A DNA stretch of 40,363 bases, taken from positions 1-40,363 of the forward strand of contig JAGKSW010000074.1 of NCBI GenBank assembly GCA_018993265.1. The letters run 5' to 3'. Source of the DNA: Nostoc sp. TH1S01. Lineage in GTDB: Bacteria; Cyanobacteriota; Cyanobacteriia; Cyanobacteriales; Nostocaceae. A program made the translations under genes and the position numbers. Below the pieces are notes generated by a model. That model did no database searches. It had not been told where the DNA came from and saw only the letters and a program-made list of their open reading frames with translations. Shown one piece after another: positions 32,576 through 40,218 of the stretch (positions within the stretch are counted from its first letter, which is position 1; each line of letters opens with the position of its first letter).

Positions 32576-33247
32576 TTAAATGCCCATGAAATTGCGGAAC
32601 CACTGCCCTACACGGCTAATGCCAGCAGTGCGGCTGTAGTTAGGCTTTGGTATGCGGTCTGTCTTAGCTTCACTACCGTTTGTCCACAGTGCGCCTGTTA
32701 CGGCAGTTTCATAGGCGCGATCTGCTGTGTCTTGGGCTTCTGGTACTTTGTTAGACGCTCTAATTAAATCAGCCTCATATTTTGCTAGAGCCATGAGGTC
32801 GGCGGTGGCCCCCGATATCTGAATCAGTGATGACCGTTGAGCGTGTCGGGTTGCCTCGGCAGTCGTAGCGTTGACGTGTTCTCCCTGCATCTCGGTCATT
32901 TCATTTTTGAAACGCTGTTCCCCTTGTTTAGATGAGTTGATGGCTTTGAGCGTTTGCGTTCCGTGCTTCTGGGTCAGCTGCACCAACTCCGCGTAGGCTT
33001 GATTAACGTCCCCGGTTGTCTCGATAATCTTCCGGTATGCCTCCAATGCCTTGGGTAAATTGGCTTTGGCAGTGTCCGACAATCGCGCCATATCTGCAAT
33101 TTTGGTAATTACTGTTTGGTCGCCCTGTACGGCTTTGTTGAAATCTTCGGCAGAGACATCAAACAGCTTGCCCATTGCGTTGAGCGTACCAGGGGCATTG
33201 TTGGGAATGTGGTTTTTCAGTTTGGCGGTTCCATAATTACGAGCCAT
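32576..33247 (-). CDS. Helical hypothetical protein of the actin/translocase operon, 223 aa
   Basis: ATG with AGGGGTG upstream. Mostly amphipathic helix, likely coiled coil around residues 60-170 (KALEAYRKIIETTGDVNQAY, EMTEMQGEHVNATTAEATRH). There is no membrane segment and no recognised domain. It lies 9 bp from the upstream gene. It could be a structural or adaptor component; not otherwise identifiable. Confidence 0.6.
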   Translation of the reverse strand: MARNYGTAKLKNHIPNNAPGTLNAMGKLFDVSAEDFNKAVQGDQTVITKIADMARLSDTAKANLPKALEAYRKIIETTGDVNQAYAELVQLTQKHGTQTLKAINSSKQGEQRFKNEMTEMQGEHVNATTAEATRHAQRSSLIQISGATADLMALAKYEADLIRASNKVPEAQDTADRAYETAVTGALWTNGSEAKTDRIPKPNYSRTAGISRVGQWFRNFMGI

Positions 33248-33256
33248 GTTTCACCC

Positions 33257-33559
33257 CTAGCGTTGGTATTTGAGTTGATTTATCAATGCTTCCGCCAGTC
33301 CCAGGTGTTCGCCTATTTTGACTCGTTTATGAATACCTTGGACAATTGGAGAGACTGTTGAAAGTGCCTCTACTGCTGCTGAACCACCTTGAACATTTAT
33401 CTCTGCACTCAAAAGATTTTGGACTATAGAGTGTAGGAGCAAGAGTTTTTCTACCTTGCCCAGTTGTTCAAGTGTGCTGCCGTACTGTTGCTGAAGCTCG
33501 TCCAGGTAGGAACCATCTCCCGGCATGGTGCTTGTGAAGTAGCCTATGGGTTTATTCAT
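33257..33559 (-). CDS. Hypothetical protein of the actin/translocase operon, 100 aa
   Basis: AAGGA lies upstream of the ATG. Helical with a leucine-rich centre (LEQLGKVEKLLLLHSIVQNL) and no membrane segment of normal length. Not recognised. A gap of 103 bp, containing two HIP1 octamers (33618, 33648), separates it from the preceding gene. Confidence 0.55.
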   Translation of the reverse strand: MNKPIGYFTSTMPGDGSYLDELQQQYGSTLEQLGKVEKLLLLHSIVQNLLSAEINVQGGSAAVEALSTVSPIVQGIHKRVKIGEHLGLAEALINQLKYQR

Positions 33560-33662
33560 TCTTGGTAAAATCCTTGTGTAGTGTATTCAACATTCGCGGG
33601 GATACATTCATCGGTGGGTGCGATCGCCAAGCTTTGGTCGGCAGATGCGATCGCTCTCCCCA

Positions 33663-33860
33663 TCACTGAAAAAAGCCTTCCCTCGAAACATCAACAATTG
33701 AAGCTGCGGCCTCCCATTGCAGAGTGTTGAAAAACTGAGTGACATCCCCAAGCGTTACATCGCAATCAAAATTTAAGCCTTGATATTGTGGATGCTGCCG
33801 AATTTGGGTTACTAATTGTTGGGCTTGTGCAATTAATTCGGGCAGTGGTTGAGTGTTCAT
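33663..33860 (-). CDS. Small hypothetical protein, 65 aa
   Basis: GAGGTG precedes the ATG. Helical N-terminus (LPELIAQAQQLVTQIRQH), then NFDCDVTLGDVTQFFNTLQW. Not recognised. It follows the 88-aa gene by 8 bp in the same operon. Confidence 0.55.
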   Translation of the reverse strand: MNTQPLPELIAQAQQLVTQIRQHPQYQGLNFDCDVTLGDVTQFFNTLQWEAAASIVDVSREGFFQ

Positions 33861-33868
33861 AATTCACC

Positions 33869-34135
33869 TCAGAAAATCGATAATTGCAATGATTCTTGAC
33901 TGATGACACTTGCACTAGTTGACATTCCTGCGACTTCATAACAGCGAGTAGTTAAACTCTTGTGATTGAGCAATAAATCAGTCTTTTTTCGTTGTCCAGC
34001 TAAAGGGCGAAAGTGATATTTGGGATGCTCTCTTGTTCCGGTTTGATCTAGGTATTGGTAGAGGGTTCTGTCAATTTGGTACACTTTGGAACTGCTAAGT
34101 AATGTTGAGCCATAGACAAGATTTAAGTTATTCAT
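33869..34135 (-). CDS. Small hypothetical protein, 88 aa
   Basis: Its ATG lies within the end of the 52-aa gene (8-bp overlap), so translation is coupled. It is basic in the middle (RPLAGQRKKTDLLLNHKSL) with a Ser-rich end. No domain is recognised. Being so tightly joined to the DNA-binding-like genes, it may belong to the segregation part of the operon. Confidence 0.5.
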   Translation of the reverse strand: MNNLNLVYGSTLLSSSKVYQIDRTLYQYLDQTGTREHPKYHFRPLAGQRKKTDLLLNHKSLTTRCYEVAGMSTSASVISQESLQLSIF

Positions 34136-34286
34136 TGCTGCCTTTTAAAGACTTAACAAGGGTGTCACCGTAGTTAACCAACAGGATGGTAAATAGCTGA
34201 GAGTAGGTGTTAATTCCTGTTTGCTCAATAATTTCTTTAGCTTTAGAAATGTACTTTTCGTCCAGGACTACGCGCGTTTGACTCAT
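34128..34286 (-). CDS. Small ribbon-helix-helix-like protein, 52 aa
   Basis: ATG overlaps the stop of the upstream gene (ATGA) and the next gene overlaps its end. TRVVLDEKYISKAKEIIEQT is a strand followed by a helix, and NTYSQLFTILLVNYGDTL is a second helix, as in CopG/Arc-type dimers of ~50 residues. It probably binds DNA and may autoregulate the operon or bridge DNA to the actin-like filament. Confidence 0.65.
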   Translation of the reverse strand: MSQTRVVLDEKYISKAKEIIEQTGINTYSQLFTILLVNYGDTLVKSLKGSNE

Positions 34287-34699
34287 AATTTAAGACTCCT
34301 CATCAATGCTTGACCTTTCGGTTTTTCTATTGCTTGTGTTTGCTCAATTGGTGTAATTTCTGTCTGAATTTGTGGCTGTTGAATCACAGATTTATAAACA
34401 GGTGTTTGAAAACTGCTTACATTTCCTGCCAAGTATTCAGAAATTAATAAATTTGTGGCAGAGGCTATGTTTATTCCTCTTTGTGAACCATATTGTGACA
34501 ACCAGTCTAAATGGCGTTTATCTAGTCTCACTCTTGTTTCGTTTGTCTCAATCTGTGACAAGTCAGAGAGTTTTAAGTCCCATTTATATTTGATTGCGTC
34601 CAACAGCAGATTTACGGTATCACTCAGCTTTGAATAGTCGAGTGATTGTCTGATTCCCTCAACTTTTGCAGCTACAAGTGCTGCTAAACGTACTTGCAT
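34283..34699 (-). CDS. ParR-like DNA-binding adaptor for the second actin-like ATPase, 138 aa
   Basis: Starts 4 bp after the actin-like gene. The centre TRVRLDKRHLDWLSQYGSQR then GINIASATNLLISEYLAG has the strand-helix-helix pattern of a ribbon-helix-helix domain. The C-terminal ~40 residues are flexible (Gln/Pro/Thr) and end in a basic hydrophobic tail (GQALMRSLKL), suited to filament contact. Position and fold suggest the adaptor of this module. Confidence 0.62.
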   Translation of the reverse strand: MQVRLAALVAAKVEGIRQSLDYSKLSDTVNLLLDAIKYKWDLKLSDLSQIETNETRVRLDKRHLDWLSQYGSQRGINIASATNLLISEYLAGNVSSFQTPVYKSVIQQPQIQTEITPIEQTQAIEKPKGQALMRSLKL

Positions 34700-34703
34700 T
34701 TTT

Positions 34704-35642
34704 TTACATAGCTAACAATGCTTGAATGTTGGACAAATGAGGGTCAACAGGAATATAAAATCCTGGTTTTGCACTCAATTTATGGCGTACTAAATTGGCA
34801 CATCCACCAATCAGCATGATGTTTGTGACATCGGCCAAGTAATCATTTGCTGCTGTGGTAATGCCGTCCATCAACCCGTTAAACCAGTTCTCTAATAAGC
34901 CAGGGAAGACTGAACTGAAATCATACTTCCGCCCGTATGTGAAAGAACCGTCAGCGACTGCATCCATCATCTTAGCCACTTTGAATGCAACGTTATCGCG
35001 CTTGGCATAACTCTGCATTAAGTCTGAGTTGATGATGTCGTTAGCCAGGGAGACACCACCCACCTTGGGAATTGAGCGACGGGTCAGCACTTCACCAGAA
35101 GATGTCATCACAACATAGTTAGTAGTGCCGCCGCCGATGTCGATGCCGAGTGTATCGCCTTCAAGGTTGAGAAAGCCTTTTTTATAACCGTTGGCCACTG
35201 CTACATCAGTTTCTAGGTAAAACTCAACATTCTTGATGCGGTGTTTATAGCTTCTGCCGTTAACTGTGACTTGATGATCTGCAATCAATGTTTGACGAAT
35301 TGTGTCTTCTTCCCAATGATTACGCTCTGGCACTAAAAACCGCACCGTCCCCTCAAAATCTTGCCGCAAGCCTGCCAGGGTGAAAGGTTTAACAAATTCC
35401 GGCAACTGTTTGCCTCGCTCGGCGGCAGTTTGTGGGTTCTTCTGCTTGGTGGCACGTTCGCCTAAGACCAATACTTTATTGTCTAGTTTGACGCTGGGCG
35501 AGTCTTCTGTGTCGTAATCCCTGGCGCTGGTGTAGGTCACGTCTTGAAAGACTGAACGCATCACACGGGGCTTTTCACCTTTGAGAGCAGTAATACTGGT
35601 GAAGTTGCCAATATCTGCAAAGTAAATGTTAATCACTTGCAT
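34704..35642 (-). CDS. Second actin-like ATPase (ParM/Alp-type), 312 aa
   Basis: Actin-fold motifs: ADIGNFTS (9-16) at the first phosphate loop, with Asn where Gly is common; GIDIGGGTTNYVV (166-178) at the second phosphate loop; IMLIGGCAN (275-283) at the adenosine site. It is close to R1 ParM in length and only distantly like the 443-aa protein at 3738. AAGGAG precedes the ATG. It heads nine minus-strand genes ending in a FtsK/VirD4-like ATPase. The CGTNAACTAGT repeats at 35852-35899 are upstream and may be its centromere or operator. Confidence 0.82.
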   Translation of the reverse strand: MQVINIYFADIGNFTSITALKGEKPRVMRSVFQDVTYTSARDYDTEDSPSVKLDNKVLVLGERATKQKNPQTAAERGKQLPEFVKPFTLAGLRQDFEGTVRFLVPERNHWEEDTIRQTLIADHQVTVNGRSYKHRIKNVEFYLETDVAVANGYKKGFLNLEGDTLGIDIGGGTTNYVVMTSSGEVLTRRSIPKVGGVSLANDIINSDLMQSYAKRDNVAFKVAKMMDAVADGSFTYGRKYDFSSVFPGLLENWFNGLMDGITTAANDYLADVTNIMLIGGCANLVRHKLSAKPGFYIPVDPHLSNIQALLAM

Positions 35643-35951
35643 TCTCCTTAAAAGCTAGTAGCAGCCGTTGTTGGCTGTTGCTAACCGTTGAGAGTGGTTA
35701 TGTGGGTTGTAATTCTCAATTCCTAAAACCTGGATAAGCCGAAGCATTACTCACGCTTGAAGAAACAATTTACTCAAAAATAATTATTAATTCCTGGTTG
35801 CTATGCTTCGGGTTAAACATATCCGCTTTTCGGATGTTAATGCTATACTACACGTTAACTAGTCAGCACGTCAACTAGTCTAAAATGTAAACTAGTTTGC
35901 AGTAAAACAACTAAAAACGTAAACACGCTCGTATCATTTAGGAAGTAATGA
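35643..35951. other. Divergent promoter region between actin operon and small DNA-binding gene
   Basis: Non-coding. Contains a short hairpin ATCCG-CTTTT-CGGAT (35821-35835), a TATACT -10-like box (35844-35849) pointing right, and the CGTNAACTAGT repeats. Confidence 0.5.
35852..35899. promoter_or_regulatory. Three CGTNAACTAGT-type repeats over a promoter
   Basis: GTTAACTAGT (35854), GTCAACTAGT (35870) and GTAAACTAGT (35887) occur at 16- and 17-bp steps directly after the TATACT box. A bound ribbon-helix-helix protein would block transcription of the gene at 35952. The array could also be the centromere of the second actin module. Confidence 0.65.
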
Positions 35952-36155
35952 ATGATAGATGATGTTGTGGCACGAAGAAACGACCCAAGCTATGCACAGC
36001 TGAGTGGATACATCAGTAAGGAGGTAGTCAAGGAATTCAAGATGGCTTGTACTGACTTAGAAATTGCCCAAGTTGACGCAATGGAAGAGGCTGTCAAGTT
36101 ATGGTTAGAACAATACAAAGCTAATAAAGCTAAAAAGTCAAAATCATCAGAATAG
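35952..36155 (+). CDS. Small helical DNA-binding-like protein, 67 aa
   Basis: ATG with AGGAAG upstream. YISKEVVKEFKMACTDLEIA then VDAMEEAVKLWLEQYK fits a CopG-like strand-helix-helix or a small helical regulator, with a Lys-rich tail (KANKAKKSKSSE). It probably binds the repeats in its own promoter and may regulate the rep gene 626 bp downstream or the divergent actin operon. Confidence 0.62.
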   Translation: MIDDVVARRNDPSYAQLSGYISKEVVKEFKMACTDLEIAQVDAMEEAVKLWLEQYKANKAKKSKSSE

Positions 36156-36781
36156 AGTAATTACACCCTATGACTAAAACACCAACCAGAACTTAGAAAT
36201 AAACATTAACTCTTAGGTTTTTTCTTCAAAAGCAAAGGTGCCATTAAGTAATGTTACGAAGAAATTTGTCTAAAAGTTGGATGAAAAAATCGTACTTTCG
36301 GCGATGAAAATTTGTATTTTTGGTTGATGTCAAGGGTTCAATTGTTCTGTAAGATCAGGCAAGTACTGAAATGAAGCGTAAAAAGGAGGTAAATATCAAA
36401 CAGTATCAAAAGATAAATGGACAAAAGCGCCACTAATAGGTAGTGACGCTTTATCCAAGAGTAAAACTCATATTCTCTTTATTGGAGCCGGAGAGAGGAT
36501 CTCAAACCAACCAAAACAGTGGCAGAAAAGTTGGCACTAGAAAACCACTGATTGGCGAACTGAGATTAAATCCGTGCTGCCTGCATTTTATTATATCCAT
36601 AGCTGTAACAGTTTCATAATGCTTCTGGTGACAGATTTTGGTGAAAAAAGTCATTAATTTTTTATCTACCTAGCCAAAATTGGGAAAAAGCAAGCTTTAG
36701 AGCGAATTTTGGAGAAATAAAGTGTAACAGTGCGGATTTACCTCTCGAATACGAAAAAACAAGTATTCAGGGGAAGAATCT
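36156..36781. other. Non-coding region upstream of rep
   Basis: No gene seen. Holds the hairpin at 36426-36450 and a second inverted repeat CCAAAATT (36674-36681) / AATTTTGG (36705-36712) close to the rep start. AAGGAGG near 36383 has no start codon at a suitable distance. A replication-control RNA or the origin could lie here, but nothing proves it. Confidence 0.4.
36426..36450 (+). terminator. Hairpin with possible terminator function
   Basis: AGCGCCACTA (36426-36435) and TAGTGACGCT (36441-36450) pair with one mismatch around ATAGG, followed by TTATCC. It is 271 bp past the 67-aa gene. Confidence 0.4.
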
Positions 36782-39325
36782 GTGATTAACAACAACGATG
36801 CACTTCAACCAACAAAACTTAATGGGCAGTATGAGATAGGATCTCGCCCGACGACAGACAAACCAACAGAAGTTACCAAGACTAACCCATGCCCGCACTG
36901 CGGAAAACCAGACTGGTGCTACTCAATTGGTGAATTAACAGTCTGCAACCGAGATGCTGAACCAGCTAGTGGGTGGGAAAGGACAAATAAAAGCGATCGT
37001 AACGGTAAGCCATACTACGCACCAGCCACACTTAAAAAATCGCCACGCCCTCAAGGTAAGCAGGAGTACGTTTACACCGATACGGCAGGCAATCCTCTAA
37101 TCAAGGTAGTCGTCATTCGTCCTGGGAGAATCAAAGATAAAGATGTCTTTCAGGAATATTGGAATGGTACACATTGGGTCAAAGCTAAGGACTTTCCCAC
37201 CGAATTGAAACGCTCCCACCAGCAACAAGTCACCATCTATCGATATACCGAAGTCCAAAAAGCGATCGCGGCGGGTGAAACTGTATTTGTAGTTGAGGGT
37301 GAAGGTCTAGTCGATACGCTTTGGGCGAGAGGCATAGCTGCCACTACCAACATCGGCGGTGCTGGCAAGTATCGCTCCTACGGCAACTACCAAAGTTCTC
37401 TGTTAAGTGCTAACCTAGTTCTCTGTCCCGACCGCGACGAACCAGGTCTAAAGCACATGGAAGATATTAATGAAGACTTCCCAGATGCTAAATGGTTGTA
37501 TGCTCCACCCAGTGATTTTTACTGGACACACTTACCCAAACATGGCGGGTTGGATATTGAAGATTGGATCAATGACGGAGCCACAACCGAAGATATCCTG
37601 CAAGCAATTGAGGATAGACGAGTTGTTGTTGATGCACTCAATAAAAGCCTAGAACTGGAGGCCGAACGGGATAGACCCACCGAAAGTAAACTGGAGCAAA
37701 AATTGAATGCTATCCGTGCCGTCTGGGGCGATCGCCTGCGTTGGAATACCCTCAAAAAACAAGTTGAGTTAGACGGGCGAAAACTACCACTTGACCGCAT
37801 TGATTTAAAAGTGGCGATTCATATTCATATCGATATCAGCAAGGAACAAGCTAAAAGTGTTGTCTTAGAACTAGCTCTAGCTAACCCATACAATCCAGTG
37901 GTTGAGTATTTACAGTCAGTAGAAGGACGTTACCCCAACGTAGATGTAAGTTTGTTAGATAAGTTGGCCGAACGTTACTTCGGTACTACTGACCCACTCC
38001 ACGCTGCACTGATGAAGCGGACTTTAATTGCAGCTGTAGCTAGGGCATTTGAGCCGGGGTGTAAACACGATGAAATTACCATTCTCCAAGGTAAGCAGAA
38101 ATCCCTCAAATCAACATTCTGGGAAATTCTAGCAGGAGAAGATTTTTTCACCGATGACCTCAACGGCACGGAGAAAGACGAAGTTTTAAAGATTAGCCAG
38201 TATTGGATTTTAGAATATGCCGAGTTTGAGAACGCCTATAAGAAAAAGGATGTCTCACAACTGAAGGCGTTTTTGTCGAGAAAGAAAGACTCAATGCGCC
38301 GCCCTTATGGTACTGATATTGAGGATTTCCCTCGCCCATCAATTCTAGTGGGGACTACTAATTTAGACGAATTTCTCTATGACCCCACAGGTGAACGTCG
38401 CTTTTGGGTGATCAAGGTTTTATTCAAGAAAATACCCATCAACCTGCTCAAAGAAGAACGGGATCTGATTTGGGCGGCGGCTGTTGCGGCTTACCGCAAT
38501 GGTGAGCAATGGCGACTCACCGATCTTGAGGATGAATGGTTAGATGCTGCCAATAAACAATACCAAAGCACTGACCCTTGGGAAGCGGCGATCATGGCTT
38601 GGGCTGAGTTGCAAAAAGAAGTATCTGTGGGTGAAATCCTCAGCGATGTTCTCAAAATTGAGTTAGCCAAACAAACTAAAGCTGAACAGAACCGAGTTGC
38701 GGCCATCTTGCGCTCTCATGGCTGGACAAGCTCTGATCGTAAACGAGTCAACGGTCGCTTAATTCGTCCCTGGATTCGACCGACTCAAGAGGTGGAACAG
38801 CAGGTGGAACGGGAGGTGGAACGGGAGGTGGAACAGCCTAAAGCCCTTGCAGAAACTGACTTACAGAAGGAGTGTTCCACCTGTTCCACCAATTCCCCCC
38901 AAACTTTTCCAAATTTTGATAGCAATGATGAAACTACCCAAGAAACACAGCCCCAAACGGCAGTACCAGAAGTAACACTGCCAGAAACAACACCGATAGA
39001 AGCAAATGAAAAAAGTTTAGAGGGAACTGGGGTGGAACAAAGAGTAGATGAGCCTCAAACCCAATCAGCGCAAGCACTACAAGAGTGTTCCACCTCTCGT
39101 TCCACCCCCTGTTCCACCTCTGGTTCTGCTCCCAAATTATCAAGTGAGGAGAACCTGATGGCCAATGTAGTACTGATTAAAGAGTGCGTTGCGGATCAAT
39201 CCTGGGACTTAATCGCCGCGCTGACAGAAGAATGGACGATTAAATTTAAAGCTGCCGTCTGGAAACAGTTAACCGCAGAAGAACGCAAGGCAGTTTGGCA
39301 ACTTAAGCCACAAGAACAAACTTGA
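36782..39325 (+). CDS. Plasmid replication protein: zinc/toprim primase with VapE-type helicase, 847 aa
   Basis: GTG start with GGGGAAG about 6 bp upstream. Zinc-binding Cys37, 40, 46, 55 (CPHCGKPDWC) are followed by a toprim-like region (VFVVEGEGLVDTLWARG, ~169-185; LCPDRDEPG ~217). The C-terminal core is a VapE/VirE-type P-loop ATPase (GKQKSLKST ~437-445; LKAFLSRKKDSMRRPYGT; VGTTNLDEFLYDPTGERRFW). Such primase-helicase proteins start plasmid or satellite replication. Beyond ~670 is a disordered linker (EVEQQVEREVEREVEQ; ECSTCSTN; CSTSRSTPCSTSGS) coded by iterons, then a helical C-terminus. It may belong to the cyanobacterial CyRepA-like replication proteins. Confidence 0.8.
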   Translation: MINNNDALQPTKLNGQYEIGSRPTTDKPTEVTKTNPCPHCGKPDWCYSIGELTVCNRDAEPASGWERTNKSDRNGKPYYAPATLKKSPRPQGKQEYVYTDTAGNPLIKVVVIRPGRIKDKDVFQEYWNGTHWVKAKDFPTELKRSHQQQVTIYRYTEVQKAIAAGETVFVVEGEGLVDTLWARGIAATTNIGGAGKYRSYGNYQSSLLSANLVLCPDRDEPGLKHMEDINEDFPDAKWLYAPPSDFYWTHLPKHGGLDIEDWINDGATTEDILQAIEDRRVVVDALNKSLELEAERDRPTESKLEQKLNAIRAVWGDRLRWNTLKKQVELDGRKLPLDRIDLKVAIHIHIDISKEQAKSVVLELALANPYNPVVEYLQSVEGRYPNVDVSLLDKLAERYFGTTDPLHAALMKRTLIAAVARAFEPGCKHDEITILQGKQKSLKSTFWEILAGEDFFTDDLNGTEKDEVLKISQYWILEYAEFENAYKKKDVSQLKAFLSRKKDSMRRPYGTDIEDFPRPSILVGTTNLDEFLYDPTGERRFWVIKVLFKKIPINLLKEERDLIWAAAVAAYRNGEQWRLTDLEDEWLDAANKQYQSTDPWEAAIMAWAELQKEVSVGEILSDVLKIELAKQTKAEQNRVAAILRSHGWTSSDRKRVNGRLIRPWIRPTQEVEQQVEREVEREVEQPKALAETDLQKECSTCSTNSPQTFPNFDSNDETTQETQPQTAVPEVTLPETTPIEANEKSLEGTGVEQRVDEPQTQSAQALQECSTSRSTPCSTSGSAPKLSSEENLMANVVLIKECVADQSWDLIAALTEEWTIKFKAAVWKQLTAEERKAVWQLKPQEQT
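38791..39118. repeat. Ten GGTGGAAC iterons inside the rep coding sequence
   Basis: GGTGGAAC at 38791, 38803, 38815 and 38827 (12-bp steps) and at 39031. The inverted form GTTCCACC is at 38874, 38883 (9-bp step), 39087, 39099 and 39111 (12-bp steps). Ten exact 8-mers in 328 bp, all in frame in the flexible linker. Confidence 0.85.
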
Positions 39326-39525
39326 TATCAACGTTAGAAATTCTGTGGCTGTGCGATCGCTTGCTGTTGTAATTCTGAGTTGCAGATTTGACACGCAGAA
39401 GTTTGTTAATAGCTGGTAGTTAAGCCCTCTGAGCCAAAGTTGGCAGAGTAGATAAAAACCAGCAAGTACGAACATGGGTGAAATATTTGACGGGAATAAA
39501 GATTTTTGGCTAAAAGGAGGGCTAA

Positions 39526-39612
39526 ATGCAAAAAGCTAACAAAAACCCCACAGATTTTGTGGGGAAAACAGAACCAGGGTTAACAGAACAAATGTACTAT
39601 ATACGGAGATAA
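39526..39612 (+). CDS. Mini-ORF with strong ribosome site, 28 aa
   Basis: AAGGAGG ends 5 bp before the ATG, one of the best ribosome sites in the window. The peptide (MQKANKNPTDFVGKTEPGLT, then EQMYYIRR) is polar and not recognised. A GC-rich hairpin lies within its codons 7-13. It could be a real micropeptide or a chance ORF. Confidence 0.35.
   Translation: MQKANKNPTDFVGKTEPGLTEQMYYIRR
39541..39564 (-). terminator. Hairpin with T-run on the minus strand
   Basis: CCCCACA (39546-39552) and TGTGGGG (39558-39564) around a 5-base loop. On the minus strand the stem is followed by TTTTT (39545-39541). It would stop minus-strand transcription arriving from the LRR gene side. Confidence 0.5.
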
Positions 39613-40218
39613 GAAGCAAGCTTTCGTGCATAGATGTTTTGATAACTTTCGTAGCATTACTGAAAAGCTACTGAAATCAACCGTGTTGCTCGTTGACAGT
39701 TTTAAGAAATGCAGGTGATGCTTTTTCTTAATTGCAATGTCAAATCCAGACAGAGAGAGCCTTTTGAGAGCCAGTGTTGTGTATCGCTGTTGCGAAGTCG
39801 CGGCTAGTAAGTGCGCTCGCGTGGGGGGGGAAAGGAGTTGCACCGTGCCTCGCCTCCTTCCCCTTGATTTGATTATCATTACCATGCAAGTTTTTTACAG
39901 CTTAAATATGAGATTAAAAAGTATTGTCACGACAGAGTAGCTTTGTAAAAAGTGGGCAACATTGTTATGTAAATTCAATGATTAAACGAAGTAATGAAAA
40001 GTTTGGTCTACCATCATACCCAAGCGACAAAAACAAAACTCTAACTATGTACACAAACAGAATACTCCAATTTTCATCGTTCTCAAAATACTTCAGGAAA
40101 ATTCATGTAGTTGATTTTTTACCCGCCCACCTTTAGCAACATTGAACTTACCCACGACTAACTCTTTAAAAATTGTAATTGGCTTTTAAAGCATCTATAA
40201 AATCGTGATTATTTGAAT

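Larger units (their letters stand above)
39326..40218. other. Largely non-coding region between rep and the LRR gene end
   Basis: Contains a HIP1 octamer (39353), the mini-ORF and hairpin at 39526-39612, and a GC-rich patch with a run of eight G (39823-39830). Other open frames here look spurious. Nothing else is seen. Confidence 0.45.

Noticed and set aside
39580-39885. 101-codon minus-strand ORF and a 70-codon plus-strand ORF at 39924
   Set aside because: Biased, low-complexity translations with no ribosome site; probably chance frames in non-coding DNA.
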